Below, piece by piece: positions 16,755 to 27,100 of a stretch of 46,322 bases of DNA. Made by a program: the position numbers and the translations under genes. Origin of the DNA: Paucimonas sp. Its GTDB lineage: Bacteria; Pseudomonadota; Gammaproteobacteria; Burkholderiales; Burkholderiaceae_D. The notes under the pieces are model-generated. The model had not been told where the DNA came from and did not search any database. It saw only the letters and a program-made list of their open reading frames with translations. Positions within the stretch are counted from its first letter, which is position 1, and every line of letters begins with the position of its first letter. The stretch covers positions 1-46,322 of the forward strand of contig JAQGMC010000011.1 of assembly GCA_028292545.1 (NCBI GenBank), in the 5' to 3' direction.

Positions 16755-19700
16755 CGGGCGCAACGAAACCGGGCGCAAAGCCGGGCGACAAAAACGGCAC
16801 CAAGCCGGCGACCCGGAGCAGGACGAAAGCCGATACCAGCGCCGGGTTGAATAGCGACTGGATCGAGCAACTCGCGGCCAGTCCTGTGCCCGACATGGAA
16901 AGTGGCCAGGCTGCGCCGGTTGACGCCGCTGGCCTGGAACAACTGGCAGCGCTATTCATCACCCCAGACGGCAGCGAGGATGCAGGCGCGGGCGCGACAG
17001 CGGCCTCAACCCCGCCTGCAAGCCCGGCCCAATTCAACGTCCACGACTGCGCGCTCGACTTGTCGACCTTGATCGAGGCTTCGGCCGGCACCGGCAAGAC
17101 CTGGAACATCTCCGGCCTCTACCTGCGCCTGCTGCTGGAAAAGGAATTGACGGTCGACCAGATCCTGGTGGTCACCTTCACCAAGGCTGCCACCGCCGAA
17201 TTGCGGGAACGCATACGCAGCCGCATCGTGGACATGCTCGACAGCCTGCGCCAGCCAGGGCCGGCGGCGGACGACTTCCTGCACAAGCTGGCAGAACGCC
17301 TGATGCAGGCGCTCGGCAAGCCGCGCGATGACCTGGTGAACCGGCTCGAACTGGCGCTGCAGAGTTTCGATGAGGCGGCCATCTTCACCATCCACTCGTT
17401 TTGCCAACGCGCGCTGTCCGAGACACCGTTCGCGGCAGGCATGCCCTTCGCCACGGAGATCACGCAGGATGACAGCCGCGAATTGCGCGAAGCCGTCAAC
17501 GATTTCTGGCGCCGGCATGTGGATGGCGGCAATCTCGACGCCGGCTTCACGCGCTTTCTTCTCGACTGCAAGGACAAGCCGGAAAAATACCTGAAGCTGT
17601 TGCGGCGGCATGTCAGCAAGCCGAAAGCCAATTTCATCTGGCCGCAAGACCGGCAGGTTGATCCGCCGGCGGTCCGGGCGCGCATGCTGGCGCTGTTCGA
17701 GCCGGCGCGCCAGACCTGGCTCGCGCAAGCCGCTGCCATCAGGGAATTGCTGGCCGGCGCAAGCCTGCTGGCCAGCCACAAGCGGGAAGTGCTGGAGGCG
17801 GCCTATCAGCATTGCGACGCCTATTTCGCCTGCGCCGAGCCCGGCCCCTGGCCGGCGAAAATCAACCCGCTGCGCGCGACCAAGATGGCTGGCGCGGCCC
17901 GCGCCAAACAGGTCGCGCCGGTGCACGCGTTTTTCGACCATGTCGAAGCGCTGGCCAGCGGCTTGAAAGCCTTGCAGGCCGAGCTGGAACAAGCCTGCCA
18001 GTTGCAGCGGCTGCGCCTGATCCGCACCTTGCTTGAGGAAGGCCAGCAAGGCCTGGCCAGGGCCAAGCGCGACAAGCGCATCCTTTCCTATGACGACTTG
18101 CTGGTGAACCTGTACCAGGCGCTGGAAAAAGATGGCGGCAGCATCCTGGCACAGGCGCTGCGCCAGCGTTATCCGGTTGCGCTGATCGATGAATTCCAGG
18201 ATACCGACCCGCTGCAGTTCAGCATCTTCCACAACATCTATGGCAACGCCGATGCCAGCCTGTTCCTGGTAGGCGACCCGAAGCAGGCGATCTACAGCTT
18301 CCGTAATGCCGACTTGCATACCTATATGCAGGCCAGGCAGGCGGTGAAGCTGACTTGCACGCTGGGCAGTAACCAGCGCTCGTCGCAAGGCTTGATCGCC
18401 GCCCTGAATACGCTGTTTGGCACCAACCAGCAAGCCTTCATGCTGCCGGGCCTGTCCTACCATCCGGTTGGCCTGGGCGCGAAAAAGCGCCTGCCTTTCA
18501 TTGACAACACTTGCCCGCCATCGGACCTGGAGGTGTGGATGCTGCCGCATGAAGAGGGCAGCATGCTGCAACGGAGCGAGGCGATTGAACGCGCAACCCT
18601 GGCCACGGCAAGTGAAATCGCCAGGCTGGTGCGCTGCGGCGCTGCCGGCGACATCATGCTGGATGCGCGGCCACTGGCGCCGGGCGATATTGCCGTGCTG
18701 GTGCGCTCACATGCGCAAGCCGCGAAAATCCGCGCGGCGCTGGCTGCCTGCGGCGTGTCCAGCATTGAAATTTCGCAGGCAAGCGTCTTTGAGAGCGGCG
18801 ATGCGGCTGACGTGGAAACCGTCTTGCGCGCCGTGCTCGACCCGGCCCGGCAAGGCTTGGTGCTGGCGGCGCTGGCCACGCCCTTGATGGGCAAGAGCGC
18901 CGCCGAACTGGACCGCATCGCGGCAGACGAAAACCGCCTGGCCGAATTGTCCGAGCGTTTCATGCAATACCGCGACACCTGGTGCCGCCAGGGCCTGGCC
19001 ATCATGTACCGCCAGTTCATGGAAAACGAGGATGTCAGCAGCCGCATGCTGTGCCGCGCCGATGGCGAGCGCCGCATGACCAACCTGCGCCATCTCGGCG
19101 AAGCCTTGCAGCAGGCGCAGCAGCAATCGCTGACGCCGGAGTCGGCGCTGCAATGGCTGCAGTCGCAGCGCCAGGCTGAATCCGCCGGCGAGGCGGCGCA
19201 ACTGCGGCTGGAATCCGACCGCGACCTGGTGCAGATCCTGACCATCCACAAATCCAAGGGCCTGGAGTTTCCAGTCGTGTTCTGCCCTTATCTTTGCGAC
19301 GGTCGCCCGCCCGTCATCGGCGGCATGGATGGACGTGAATATCATGAAGATGACGGTCGCCTGGTGATTGATTTTTCCTGCGACAAGGAAGCGGTGGAGC
19401 GCGCGAAAAAGAAAATGCGCGCCGAGAGCAATGCCGAAACCCTGCGCCTGATTTATGTCGCGCTGACCCGCGCTTCACATCGCTGCTATGTGGTGGCCGG
19501 CACCTACACCACCGGCTCCAAGGGCAACACCGACCAGGGCGCCAGCTGCATGCTGAACTGGCTGGTCGACAGTTCCGGTACCCCGGCCGATGACTGGTAT
19601 GCACAGCCGCCGGGCGCGGCCCAGGTCCGGCAATCCTGGGAAGCACTGGCCACTGCCTGCCCGCATGTGAACCTGCGTCCGTTGCTCGATATCGATTTGC

Positions 19701-20665
19701 GCCACACGGCGCAGGCAAGCAGCAGGTTGCTGGCGCTGGCGCCGCGCTTGTCCAGCGTGAACCTGAAAGAAGACTGGCGCGCCAGCAGTTTTTCGGGCCT
19801 CGCGCGCGGCATGGGCGACAGCGTGGCGGCCGACCATGATGCGCATGCCAGCATCGTCACGCCCATGCTGCGGCCGAGCCAACCGCCGACTGGCTTGCCG
19901 CGGGATGACATCCTGTTGTTCCCGCGCGGCAGCCAGGCTGGCGAATGCATGCATGCTGCATTCGAGCAGGCCGATTTCAGCAAGCCCGATACCTGGCCCG
20001 ATGCAGTGGCCCAGGCGCTGGCCCTGTTTCCGCAGCCCGCCGCCAAAGTCGATGGCCGCATTGCCCGCGCCATGCTCACCAATGTGCTGGCCGACGTGCT
20101 GGCAACCGACCTTGGCCACGGCCTGCAACTGGCCAGCCTGGGCCGGAAGCGTCGCATGGCGGAAATGGAATTCAATTTCCTGGCGCAAGGCTTGCGCGCC
20201 AACGACTTGAATGCCTTGCTCCACGCGTCTCCCTACAAGTTGCCGCCGCTGGCTTTCACCAACCTGGATGGCTACTTGAAAGGCTTCATCGACCTCGTGT
20301 TCGAGCACGATGGCAAGTACTGGCTGCTGGACTGGAAGTCGAACCATCTCGGTTATGAGCCTGCCGATTACGGCCAGGCGCAATTGCAGGCTGCAATGGC
20401 CGAGCATGGCTATTACCTGCAATACCTGTTGTACACCGTGGCGCTGGATCGTTACCTGGCGTTGCGCCTGCCCGACTACGACTATGACCGTCATTTCGGC
20501 GGCGTCTATTACCTGTTCGTGCGCGGCGTGCGCCCGGGCTGGCAACAAGCGGGCTGGAATCCGGCCCGGCCGGCGCGGCCCGGCGTGTTTTTCGACCGGC
20601 CCGAGCGCGCCTTCGTGCAGGCCCTGGAACGCCTGCTGGGCGCCGCGGCAACGGAGGCGGCATGA
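16751..20665 (+). CDS. recB: Exodeoxyribonuclease V subunit beta (RecB)
   Basis: A 1304-residue UvrD/Rep-type helicase-nuclease. Walker A is EASAGTGKT (about 109-117), motif II is VALIDEFQDTDPLQF, followed by LVGDPKQAIYSFRNAD (motif III) and LTIHKSKGLEFPVVF and LRLIYVALTRASHRCYV (motifs V-VI). The C-terminal nuclease domain has GFIDLVFEHDGKYWLLDWKSN, with the catalytic D...D-x-K triad. An unusual N-terminal extension of about 93 residues precedes the normal start FNVHDCALD; it is Lys/Ala/Pro/Gly-rich and probably disordered. It may be real or may reflect a start farther in. The gene overlaps recC by 4 bp and recD by 4 bp (both ATGA), so translation is probably coupled to keep subunit ratios equal. 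Confidence 0.97.
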   Translation: MTGATKPGAKPGDKNGTKPATRSRTKADTSAGLNSDWIEQLAASPVPDMESGQAAPVDAAGLEQLAALFITPDGSEDAGAGATAASTPPASPAQFNVHDCALDLSTLIEASAGTGKTWNISGLYLRLLLEKELTVDQILVVTFTKAATAELRERIRSRIVDMLDSLRQPGPAADDFLHKLAERLMQALGKPRDDLVNRLELALQSFDEAAIFTIHSFCQRALSETPFAAGMPFATEITQDDSRELREAVNDFWRRHVDGGNLDAGFTRFLLDCKDKPEKYLKLLRRHVSKPKANFIWPQDRQVDPPAVRARMLALFEPARQTWLAQAAAIRELLAGASLLASHKREVLEAAYQHCDAYFACAEPGPWPAKINPLRATKMAGAARAKQVAPVHAFFDHVEALASGLKALQAELEQACQLQRLRLIRTLLEEGQQGLARAKRDKRILSYDDLLVNLYQALEKDGGSILAQALRQRYPVALIDEFQDTDPLQFSIFHNIYGNADASLFLVGDPKQAIYSFRNADLHTYMQARQAVKLTCTLGSNQRSSQGLIAALNTLFGTNQQAFMLPGLSYHPVGLGAKKRLPFIDNTCPPSDLEVWMLPHEEGSMLQRSEAIERATLATASEIARLVRCGAAGDIMLDARPLAPGDIAVLVRSHAQAAKIRAALAACGVSSIEISQASVFESGDAADVETVLRAVLDPARQGLVLAALATPLMGKSAAELDRIAADENRLAELSERFMQYRDTWCRQGLAIMYRQFMENEDVSSRMLCRADGERRMTNLRHLGEALQQAQQQSLTPESALQWLQSQRQAESAGEAAQLRLESDRDLVQILTIHKSKGLEFPVVFCPYLCDGRPPVIGGMDGREYHEDDGRLVIDFSCDKEAVERAKKKMRAESNAETLRLIYVALTRASHRCYVVAGTYTTGSKGNTDQGASCMLNWLVDSSGTPADDWYAQPPGAAQVRQSWEALATACPHVNLRPLLDIDLRHTAQASSRLLALAPRLSSVNLKEDWRASSFSGLARGMGDSVAADHDAHASIVTPMLRPSQPPTGLPRDDILLFPRGSQAGECMHAAFEQADFSKPDTWPDAVAQALALFPQPAAKVDGRIARAMLTNVLADVLATDLGHGLQLASLGRKRRMAEMEFNFLAQGLRANDLNALLHASPYKLPPLAFTNLDGYLKGFIDLVFEHDGKYWLLDWKSNHLGYEPADYGQAQLQAAMAEHGYYLQYLLYTVALDRYLALRLPDYDYDRHFGGVYYLFVRGVRPGWQQAGWNPARPARPGVFFDRPERAFVQALERLLGAAATEAA

Positions 20666-22626
20666 GCGTGACCGACATGCCCGATCCGGACGCCTTGCTG
20701 GCCAGCGGGTTTGCCATGCGCGTCACCGCATGGGCGCGCAAGCTGGCCCAGGCGCGTGGCGCGGCGCTTGACCGCGACAGCCTGCAGCGCTTGTACCGCG
20801 CCGCCTGGCATGCCAGCCATGCGACCAGCCGCGGCCATGTTTGCGCGCTGCTGGCCGACATTGCAGGCAACCAAACAAGCGACGAACTCGCGACGGCGCT
20901 GGAGGACATCGACGCGCTGCCAGCGCTGGCCCTGCCTGAGGCGCAAGCGCCGCAAGCGGACATGCCCGCCGGGCTGGATGCCTGGCGTGCGCTGCTGCGC
21001 GACAGCGGCGTGGTTGGCACGCCGGCCGACGCCGGCGCGCATCCGCTGGTGCTGGATGCGGCGGACCGCCTTTACCTGCACAAATACTTTGCGTTTGAAA
21101 AATCGCTGGCAGGGCGCTTGCAGCAAGCAGACTGGCAACCGGCGCCACCATCTGCCGCCAGCCGCGCCTTGCTGGACCAGCTTTTCAATCGCGGCCAAGA
21201 CGCCGACAGCGGGCAGGCCGACTGGCAAAAAATCGCCGCCGCGCTGGCCTTGCTGCGTCCCTTGGCCATCATCAGCGGCGGACCAGGCACAGGCAAGACC
21301 ACCACCGTGGCCAACATACTGGCTTGCCTGCTGCAAGACAATCCCGGCTGCCGGATAGCGCTGGCTGCGCCCACGGGCAAGGCCGCCGCGCGCATGCTGG
21401 CCGCGCTGAATGCGCGCGCGGCTGCGATTCCGCCGGCGCTGGTCGAACGTTTCCCGAAAGAGTCGTTCACCGTGCATCGCCTGCTGGGCGTGACGCCTTC
21501 GCCCGGCGTTTTCCGGCATGATGCGCAGCGACCGATTCCCTACGATGTGCTGGTGGTGGATGAAGCCTCGATGCTGGACCTGGCGCTGGCGGCGCGCCTG
21601 TTCGACGCCGTGCCGCGCAATGCGCGCATCATCCTGCTGGGCGACAAGGACCAGTTGGCGGCGGTGGAAGCCGGCGCCGTGTTTTCTGAACTGAGCGCCA
21701 ATCCAGCCTTGAGCGAGGAGGTGATCGGCGCCATTGCCGGGGCAACCGGCATCGCGCAACAACTGGTGCAACCGGCAGCGGATGCACGCGCCAGTGGAAT
21801 TCGCGATGCCGTAGTCTGGCTGAGCCGCAATTACCGCTTCGCGCAGGATTCCGCGATCGGGCAACTGGCGGCGCTGATCGTCGTCGGCCAGCAGGCGCAA
21901 ACGGTGGAATGGCTGCAGCAGCAGGAACAGCGGCACGGGGCGCAGGTGGCGCAATTGCATGGACAACCGGCTGGCGTGCGCTGGCTGGCAGGGGAAGGCG
22001 ATGCCTTGCCTGCCGCTGCGCTTGACATGGCCGTGGACGCTTTCCTGCCGTATGCCGATATCGTCCAGCAGCAAGAGCAATCGCCGGTCACGGTATTGGA
22101 AGCCTTCGAGAAATTCCGCGTGCTGTGCGCCACCCGTTCCGGCGAGCGCGGCGTAAGCGGCGTCAATGCTGCCGTGACGGCGCGCTTGCGGGACCGGCTG
22201 CCAGGCTGCGCCGCGCCAGTGGGCTGGTTCGTCGGCCGGCCGGTCATCGTGCTGCGCAATGACTATGGCTTGCGCCTGTTCAATGGCGACATCGGTATCG
22301 CCTTGCGCGCTGGCGACGGCCAGCTGATGGTGATGTTCCCGGACCGTGAACTGGGGTTTCGAGCGATCGGCATATCGCGCCTGCCCGAGCACGAAACCGC
22401 CTGGGCCATGACTGTGCACCGTTCGCAAGGTTCGGAATTCGACCGGGTGATGGCTATCCTGCCGGGCCGCGACACGCGCGTGGTGACCCGCGAATTGCTG
22501 TACACCGCCGTCACCCGCGCCCGCGAAGGCCTGGTCGTGGTGGCATCCGAAGGCGCGCTGGCCACGGCTGTGGGCACCAGGACGGTTCGTGCTTCCGGCT
22601 TGTCTGACCGGCTGCGTGGACAATAG
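20662..22626 (+). CDS. recD: Exodeoxyribonuclease V subunit alpha (RecD)
   Basis: A 654-residue superfamily 1B 5'-3' helicase. Walker A is GGPGTGKTTT (206-215), followed by LAAPTGKAAARM (motif Ia), VLVVDEASMLDL (motif II), LLGDKDQLAAVEAGAVF (motif III) and the C-terminal MTVHRSQGSEFDRV and LLYTAVTRAREGLVVV (motifs V-VI). An N-terminal RecD domain of about 190 residues contacts RecC. The gene starts inside the recB stop (ATGA). With RecB and RecC it processes double-strand ends for RecA loading. It is followed by a strong hairpin, suggesting that the recCBD operon ends here. Confidence 0.97.
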   Translation: MSVTDMPDPDALLASGFAMRVTAWARKLAQARGAALDRDSLQRLYRAAWHASHATSRGHVCALLADIAGNQTSDELATALEDIDALPALALPEAQAPQADMPAGLDAWRALLRDSGVVGTPADAGAHPLVLDAADRLYLHKYFAFEKSLAGRLQQADWQPAPPSAASRALLDQLFNRGQDADSGQADWQKIAAALALLRPLAIISGGPGTGKTTTVANILACLLQDNPGCRIALAAPTGKAAARMLAALNARAAAIPPALVERFPKESFTVHRLLGVTPSPGVFRHDAQRPIPYDVLVVDEASMLDLALAARLFDAVPRNARIILLGDKDQLAAVEAGAVFSELSANPALSEEVIGAIAGATGIAQQLVQPAADARASGIRDAVVWLSRNYRFAQDSAIGQLAALIVVGQQAQTVEWLQQQEQRHGAQVAQLHGQPAGVRWLAGEGDALPAAALDMAVDAFLPYADIVQQQEQSPVTVLEAFEKFRVLCATRSGERGVSGVNAAVTARLRDRLPGCAAPVGWFVGRPVIVLRNDYGLRLFNGDIGIALRAGDGQLMVMFPDRELGFRAIGISRLPEHETAWAMTVHRSQGSEFDRVMAILPGRDTRVVTRELLYTAVTRAREGLVVVASEGALATAVGTRTVRASGLSDRLRGQ

Positions 22627-22646
22627 GCGCATGCAGGAAGCATTCG

Positions 22647-22673
22647 CGCCGGGCTCACGCCCTGCGCCCGGCG
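22647..22673 (+). terminator. Hairpin after recD, possible terminator
   Basis: CGCCGGGC and GCCCGGCG form a perfect 8-bp stem with an 11-base loop, 20 bp after the recD stop. The downstream sequence is T-containing but lacks a clean T-run. Confidence 0.4.
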
Positions 22674-22714
22674 GTGACTATATTTCCAAAGCAGGCGACA
22701 ACCGCCGGACAAAT

Positions 22715-22792
22715 TACAGCACGTAACTACAGCACGTAACGACAGCACGTACCTACAGCACGCAACCACAGCATGTAACTACAGCGCGTAAC
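22715..22792. repeat. Array of six 13-bp tandem repeats
   Basis: Six head-to-tail units of consensus TACAGCACGTAAC fill 78 bp. Units 1 and 2 are identical and the rest differ by one or two bases. The array lies between the recD hairpin and the YhaO-like gene, ending 21 bp before its ATG. The 13-bp period is not a multiple of the DNA helical repeat. Confidence 0.9.
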
Positions 22793-22813
22793 ACCAGCAG
22801 CACAAGGAAAACC

Positions 22814-24061
22814 ATGCGATTCATACACGCCGCCGACGTCCACCTAGACAGCCCGCTCTACGGCCTGAGCGCCTATCCTGACGCGCCCGCCGAGTTGTTG
22901 CGCAATGCCACCCGGCGCGCCTTCGAGCGGCTGGTGGACCGTGCCATCGACGAACAAGTCGATTTCATGGTGATCGCCGGCGACCTGTACGACGGCAACT
23001 GGCGCGACCACAACACCGGCATCTTCTTTTGCAAGGAAATGGGGCGCCTCAAAAAAGCCGGCATCAAAGTCTTTGTCCTGTACGGCAACCATGATGCCGA
23101 AAACGAGATGACCAAGCGCTTGCTGATGCCTGACAACGTCACCGCCTTTTCCGCCAGCAAACCACAGACATGCTTGCTGGACGACCTGAAGGTTGCGCTG
23201 CATGGCCACAGCTTCAAGGTCAAGGCCACCACGGCCAACCTGGTGCCCGCCTATCCGCAACCGGTGCCCGGCTATTTCAATATCGGCGTCTTGCACACCG
23301 GCCTCGGCGGTTACGGCGTGCACTTGAACTATGCGCCATGCTCGATCGATGAATTGCATGCCAAGGGTTACGACTATTGGGCGCTGGGCCATGTTCACGA
23401 TTTCAAGGTCTGGGAAGGCAGCGCGACCATTGTTTTTCCCGGCAACCTGCAGGGCCGCAATATCCGCGAGCAGGGCGCCAAGGGCGCGGTGCTGGTCACG
23501 GTTGAAGATGGCCGCGTCGATGTGCAGCAAGTGCTGGTCGACGTACTGCGCTGGCAAGAGGTGAGGGTGGATGCAGCGCCCTGCGCCACCCTGGAAGACG
23601 TGATTGCCGCCACCGCGCGCGCCCTCGATGACATCGTGCAGGCAGCAGCTGGCAAGCCGCATGCAGTGCGCCTGGTGCTGCATGGTCGCAGTGCCGCCCA
23701 CGGAACGCTGTTCGGCAGCGAAGCCCGCTTGCGCGCAGAAGTACTGGCCACGATTGCCGCCATCGGCAATGAACACTTATGGCTGGAAAAGGTCGGCGTT
23801 GAAACTGCACCGCTGGCAAGCGAGCAGGAAATGGGCGAGCGCCATGACGCCATCGCCGACTTGCACGCGCTGCTGCAAGAAGCGCAGCACGATCCCGACT
23901 TGCTGCAGCAATTGCAGCAGGAATTTGCCCCCTTCCTGGCAAAACTGCCGCATGAACTGTTTGCCCAGTCACCCGAATTGCAGGCGCTGCGCGAAGGCCG
24001 GTTCAGCGAGCTGGTGGGCACCGTGTCGCCCGGTTTGCTGGCCTACCTGGCCGAGGCCTGA
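22814..24061 (+). CDS. SbcD/YhaO-like metallophosphoesterase (DNA repair exonuclease)
   Basis: A 415-residue calcineurin-like phosphoesterase. The metal ligands are all present: D8 and H10 in AADVHLD, D57 in VIAGDLYD, N92 and H93 in YGNHD, H161 in LHTG, and H193 and H195 in LGHVHD. This is the pattern of Mre11/SbcD nucleases, and length and the LNYAPCSIDELHAKGYDYWALGHVHDF block best fit the B. subtilis YhaO subgroup. The C-terminal 150 residues are helical and probably bind the ATPase partner encoded 53 bp downstream. The predicted complex trims blocked or hairpin DNA ends. AAGGAAAACC precedes the ATG. Its position next to recCBD links it to double-strand-break processing. Confidence 0.92.
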   Translation: MRFIHAADVHLDSPLYGLSAYPDAPAELLRNATRRAFERLVDRAIDEQVDFMVIAGDLYDGNWRDHNTGIFFCKEMGRLKKAGIKVFVLYGNHDAENEMTKRLLMPDNVTAFSASKPQTCLLDDLKVALHGHSFKVKATTANLVPAYPQPVPGYFNIGVLHTGLGGYGVHLNYAPCSIDELHAKGYDYWALGHVHDFKVWEGSATIVFPGNLQGRNIREQGAKGAVLVTVEDGRVDVQQVLVDVLRWQEVRVDAAPCATLEDVIAATARALDDIVQAAAGKPHAVRLVLHGRSAAHGTLFGSEARLRAEVLATIAAIGNEHLWLEKVGVETAPLASEQEMGERHDAIADLHALLQEAQHDPDLLQQLQQEFAPFLAKLPHELFAQSPELQALREGRFSELVGTVSPGLLAYLAEA

Positions 24062-24114
24062 GCATTGCCGGCGCCGCGACGTAACGCGACCCACAACAGG
24101 AACAAGGAGACAAG

Positions 24115-27100
24115 ATGCGACTGCAGTCACTGCACCTGATCCGCTACGGTAAATTTGCCGGCGAGACGCTCGAATTCCGGCCCGCGCCGGGTCACGATTT
24201 CCACTTCGTCGTGGGTCCCAACGAGGCGGGCAAATCGACGATACGCAGCGCCATCAGCGACTTGCTGTTTGGCATACCGATGCGTTCGCCGCTGGCCTTT
24301 CGCCACCCCTTGAGCGAATTGCGGCTGGGCGCGGTGGCTGAATATGAATTGGGCGTGCTGCCTTTCGAAAGGAGCAAGGGCGGCAGCAACAGCTTGCGCA
24401 CGCCGGCCGACCAGCCACTCGCGGCGAATGCCTTGCAACGCTTGCTCGGCAATATCGACCGCGATGCCTTCGAGCAGATGTTTGCTATGGACCTGGGCAC
24501 CATGCTCAAGGGCGGCAGGCAAATCCTGGATGCCTCGAGCAACCTGGGCCAGATGCTGTTCCAGTCTGCAGCCGGCATCGATTCGCTCGGCAACGTATTA
24601 ACTGCCTTGAGGAAGGAAGCCGACGATATCTGGGGCGCGCGCAAATCCGCCAACCGCAGTTACTACATTGCACTCGACAAATTCGAGCAAGCGCGTCGCG
24701 CGGTGCAGGATGCAAGCGTGCGCACCCAATCCTGGACCGACGCCCATGCCGGCCTGGAGCAGGCACTGGCCAAACTGGAAGCGGAGAAGCAGCGTTACGA
24801 AGACTTGAAGACCCGCCGCATCCGCCTGGAACGCGTGCGCCGCACCGGGCTCGACCTTGCGGCGCTCAACGAACTGGAAGTGGCGCTGGCTGCCCTGGGC
24901 CAGGTGGTCGAATTTCCGGCGGATGCAGCGCAGCGCCTGGCCAGTGCCCAGGCTGAACTGGACCGCGCCGTGCCGGTGCTGGAAGTGCGCCGCGCGCAAG
25001 TGCAGGCGCTGCAGCAGCAGCTTGACGCCATCGTGACCAGCGACAGCCTGCTCGATGCCGCGCCGCTGGTGCAGGAACTGGTCAGGATGGCGGGCCTCTA
25101 CGGCAACCATGCGCGCGACTTACCAGTGCGGCAGAAGGAAGTGGAAAACTTGCTGGCCGATATCGCGCTGCAAGCCGGGCACCTGGGCTGGGCCACGGAT
25201 GAAGCGTCCGTGCGCGCAGCCATGCCCAGCCCGCTCGAGCTGGCCCGGATTGCAGAGCTGGTAAAGACCCGTGGCGCGATTGAATCCGCGTTCGCCAGCG
25301 CCGCCGCTTCCGTGCAAAAGAAGGAAGCCGAACTGGCGCGGGTGCAAGCCGACCTGGATGCCCTCGAAGTGACAGCCGTATCCGCCGGCCTGGAACCGGC
25401 CCTGCTGGCTGCGCAAGCATTGCAGCAGGCGCCAGGCCAGTTGCACAAGGCGGGCGCTGCGCTGGCTGCGCAGGCGCAGGAAGTGGAGACCCGCCTGGCA
25501 GCGCTCGCGCCTTGGCGCAAGCCCATCGCCGAGCTGCAAGCCATGTTCCTGCCAGCCGAGGAGCGCCTGGCGCAGCTGCGCGCCGAGCGCGCGGAGCTGG
25601 CGCTGGAAAAGCGCACGCTGGCCAAGAGCGTGACAGCCGCCCGTGCCCGGGTTGAGCTGACCGAGCTTGAGATCAGCCAGTTCCGGGAAGCGCGGCGCGT
25701 GGTGACGGCGGCAGATGTGAAGCAGGCGCGCGGCAAACGCGACCACGCCTGGTTGCGCATCAAGACTGGCGAGCTCGACCTTGCCGCCGGCGCGCCCGGC
25801 CTGGATGAAGGCATGCAACTGGCTGATGAACTGGTGGACAGCCAGTTGGGTTCAGTGTCGGAATCCGCGCATTTGCTCGGGCTGCAGCAGCGGCTGCAAC
25901 AGGAAATGCAGGAATTGCAGCAGCGCGAGAAAGCGGCGCAAACCTGCTGTGCTGCGCTGGATGCGCTGTCAAGCGAATGGAAGGCATTGTGCGAACAGGC
26001 TGGCTTGCCCGGCATGGCAATCGACGACATGGCCGCATGGCTTCTCAAACGCAGTGCCGCACTGTCCTGCGCCGCCGATCTCCAGGCCCGGCAAGCAGAG
26101 CTGGCCGCGCAGCAAGCGCAAGCGGCCACAGCCTTCGACTTGTTGCGCGCGGAACTGCGGCTTTCGGGCGCGGCCATCGCAAGCGATGCAGCCACGTCCG
26201 ACCTGCTGGCCCGCGCCCGTGCGCAACTGGCGGCAACGCAAGCGGCCCATGGGAAGCGCCAGGCCTGGGCCGACCAGCTTGCCAGCGGCCGTGCGGAACT
26301 GGTCGAGCTGCAAAGAATTACCGCACACAGCAGCAAGCAGCGCGACGCCTGGCACCAGCAGTGGGAACAGGCACTGGCGCGCGTGAAGCTGGAGCGTTTC
26401 AAGGATTCGGTCAGTGCAGCAGAAGAAGCCGTCGCCATGATCGGCCAGATGCAGGCCAGGCTGGACAAGGCACGCCAGATCCGTACCGAGCGCATCGACG
26501 ACATGCATGCCGACCTGGAACGCTTTGCGCTGGCTGCCGCCAGGCTGGCCGCGGCCATCGATCCCGCGCTGCAAACGCTGGAGCCAGCCGCGATTGCGCA
26601 TGCACTTGGCGCCCGGCTGCAGGCCGACCAGGCCGCCCGCACCCGGGCCGAAGGCGTGCGCGAAAGCCTGGAGCGCGAACAGCAACTGGTGCTCAATGCG
26701 GAACTCGACGTGGCAAGCGCCCGGCGCAGCCTTGCGCCCCTGTTTGCCCTGGGCGGCGTGCATGAAACCGAGGCACTGGCGCCGCTGGTTCGCATGGCCG
26801 ACCGCAAGCGCGAACTGCAATCACGCATCGCGGGCTTGAAAGACAAGCTGCTCGATACCGGCGATGGCTTGTCGCTGGCGCAGATCGGCAGCGAAGTGCA
26901 GGAACAGGATTTGTCCGCCGTTGCTGGCCAGCTTCAAACCTTGTCGGAAGAAGAAAACGCCAGCATCGCGACGCAAGTGACACTGCATGAGCAATGCGTG
27001 ACAGCGCGCCAGGTACTGGACGCGATTGCGGGCGCCGCCGACGCCGCCCATGCCGAAGCCCGGCGCCAGGAAGCCTTGTCCGACATGGCGCAAGCTTGCG

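Noticed and set aside
20509..22632. Long minus-strand open frame across recD
   Set aside because: Antisense to a conserved helicase with all its motifs; composition typical of a reverse-strand shadow.
22715..22792. CRISPR array
   Set aside because: Units are 13 bp and directly abut, with no spacers; no cas gene is nearby. The same holds for the other tandem arrays.
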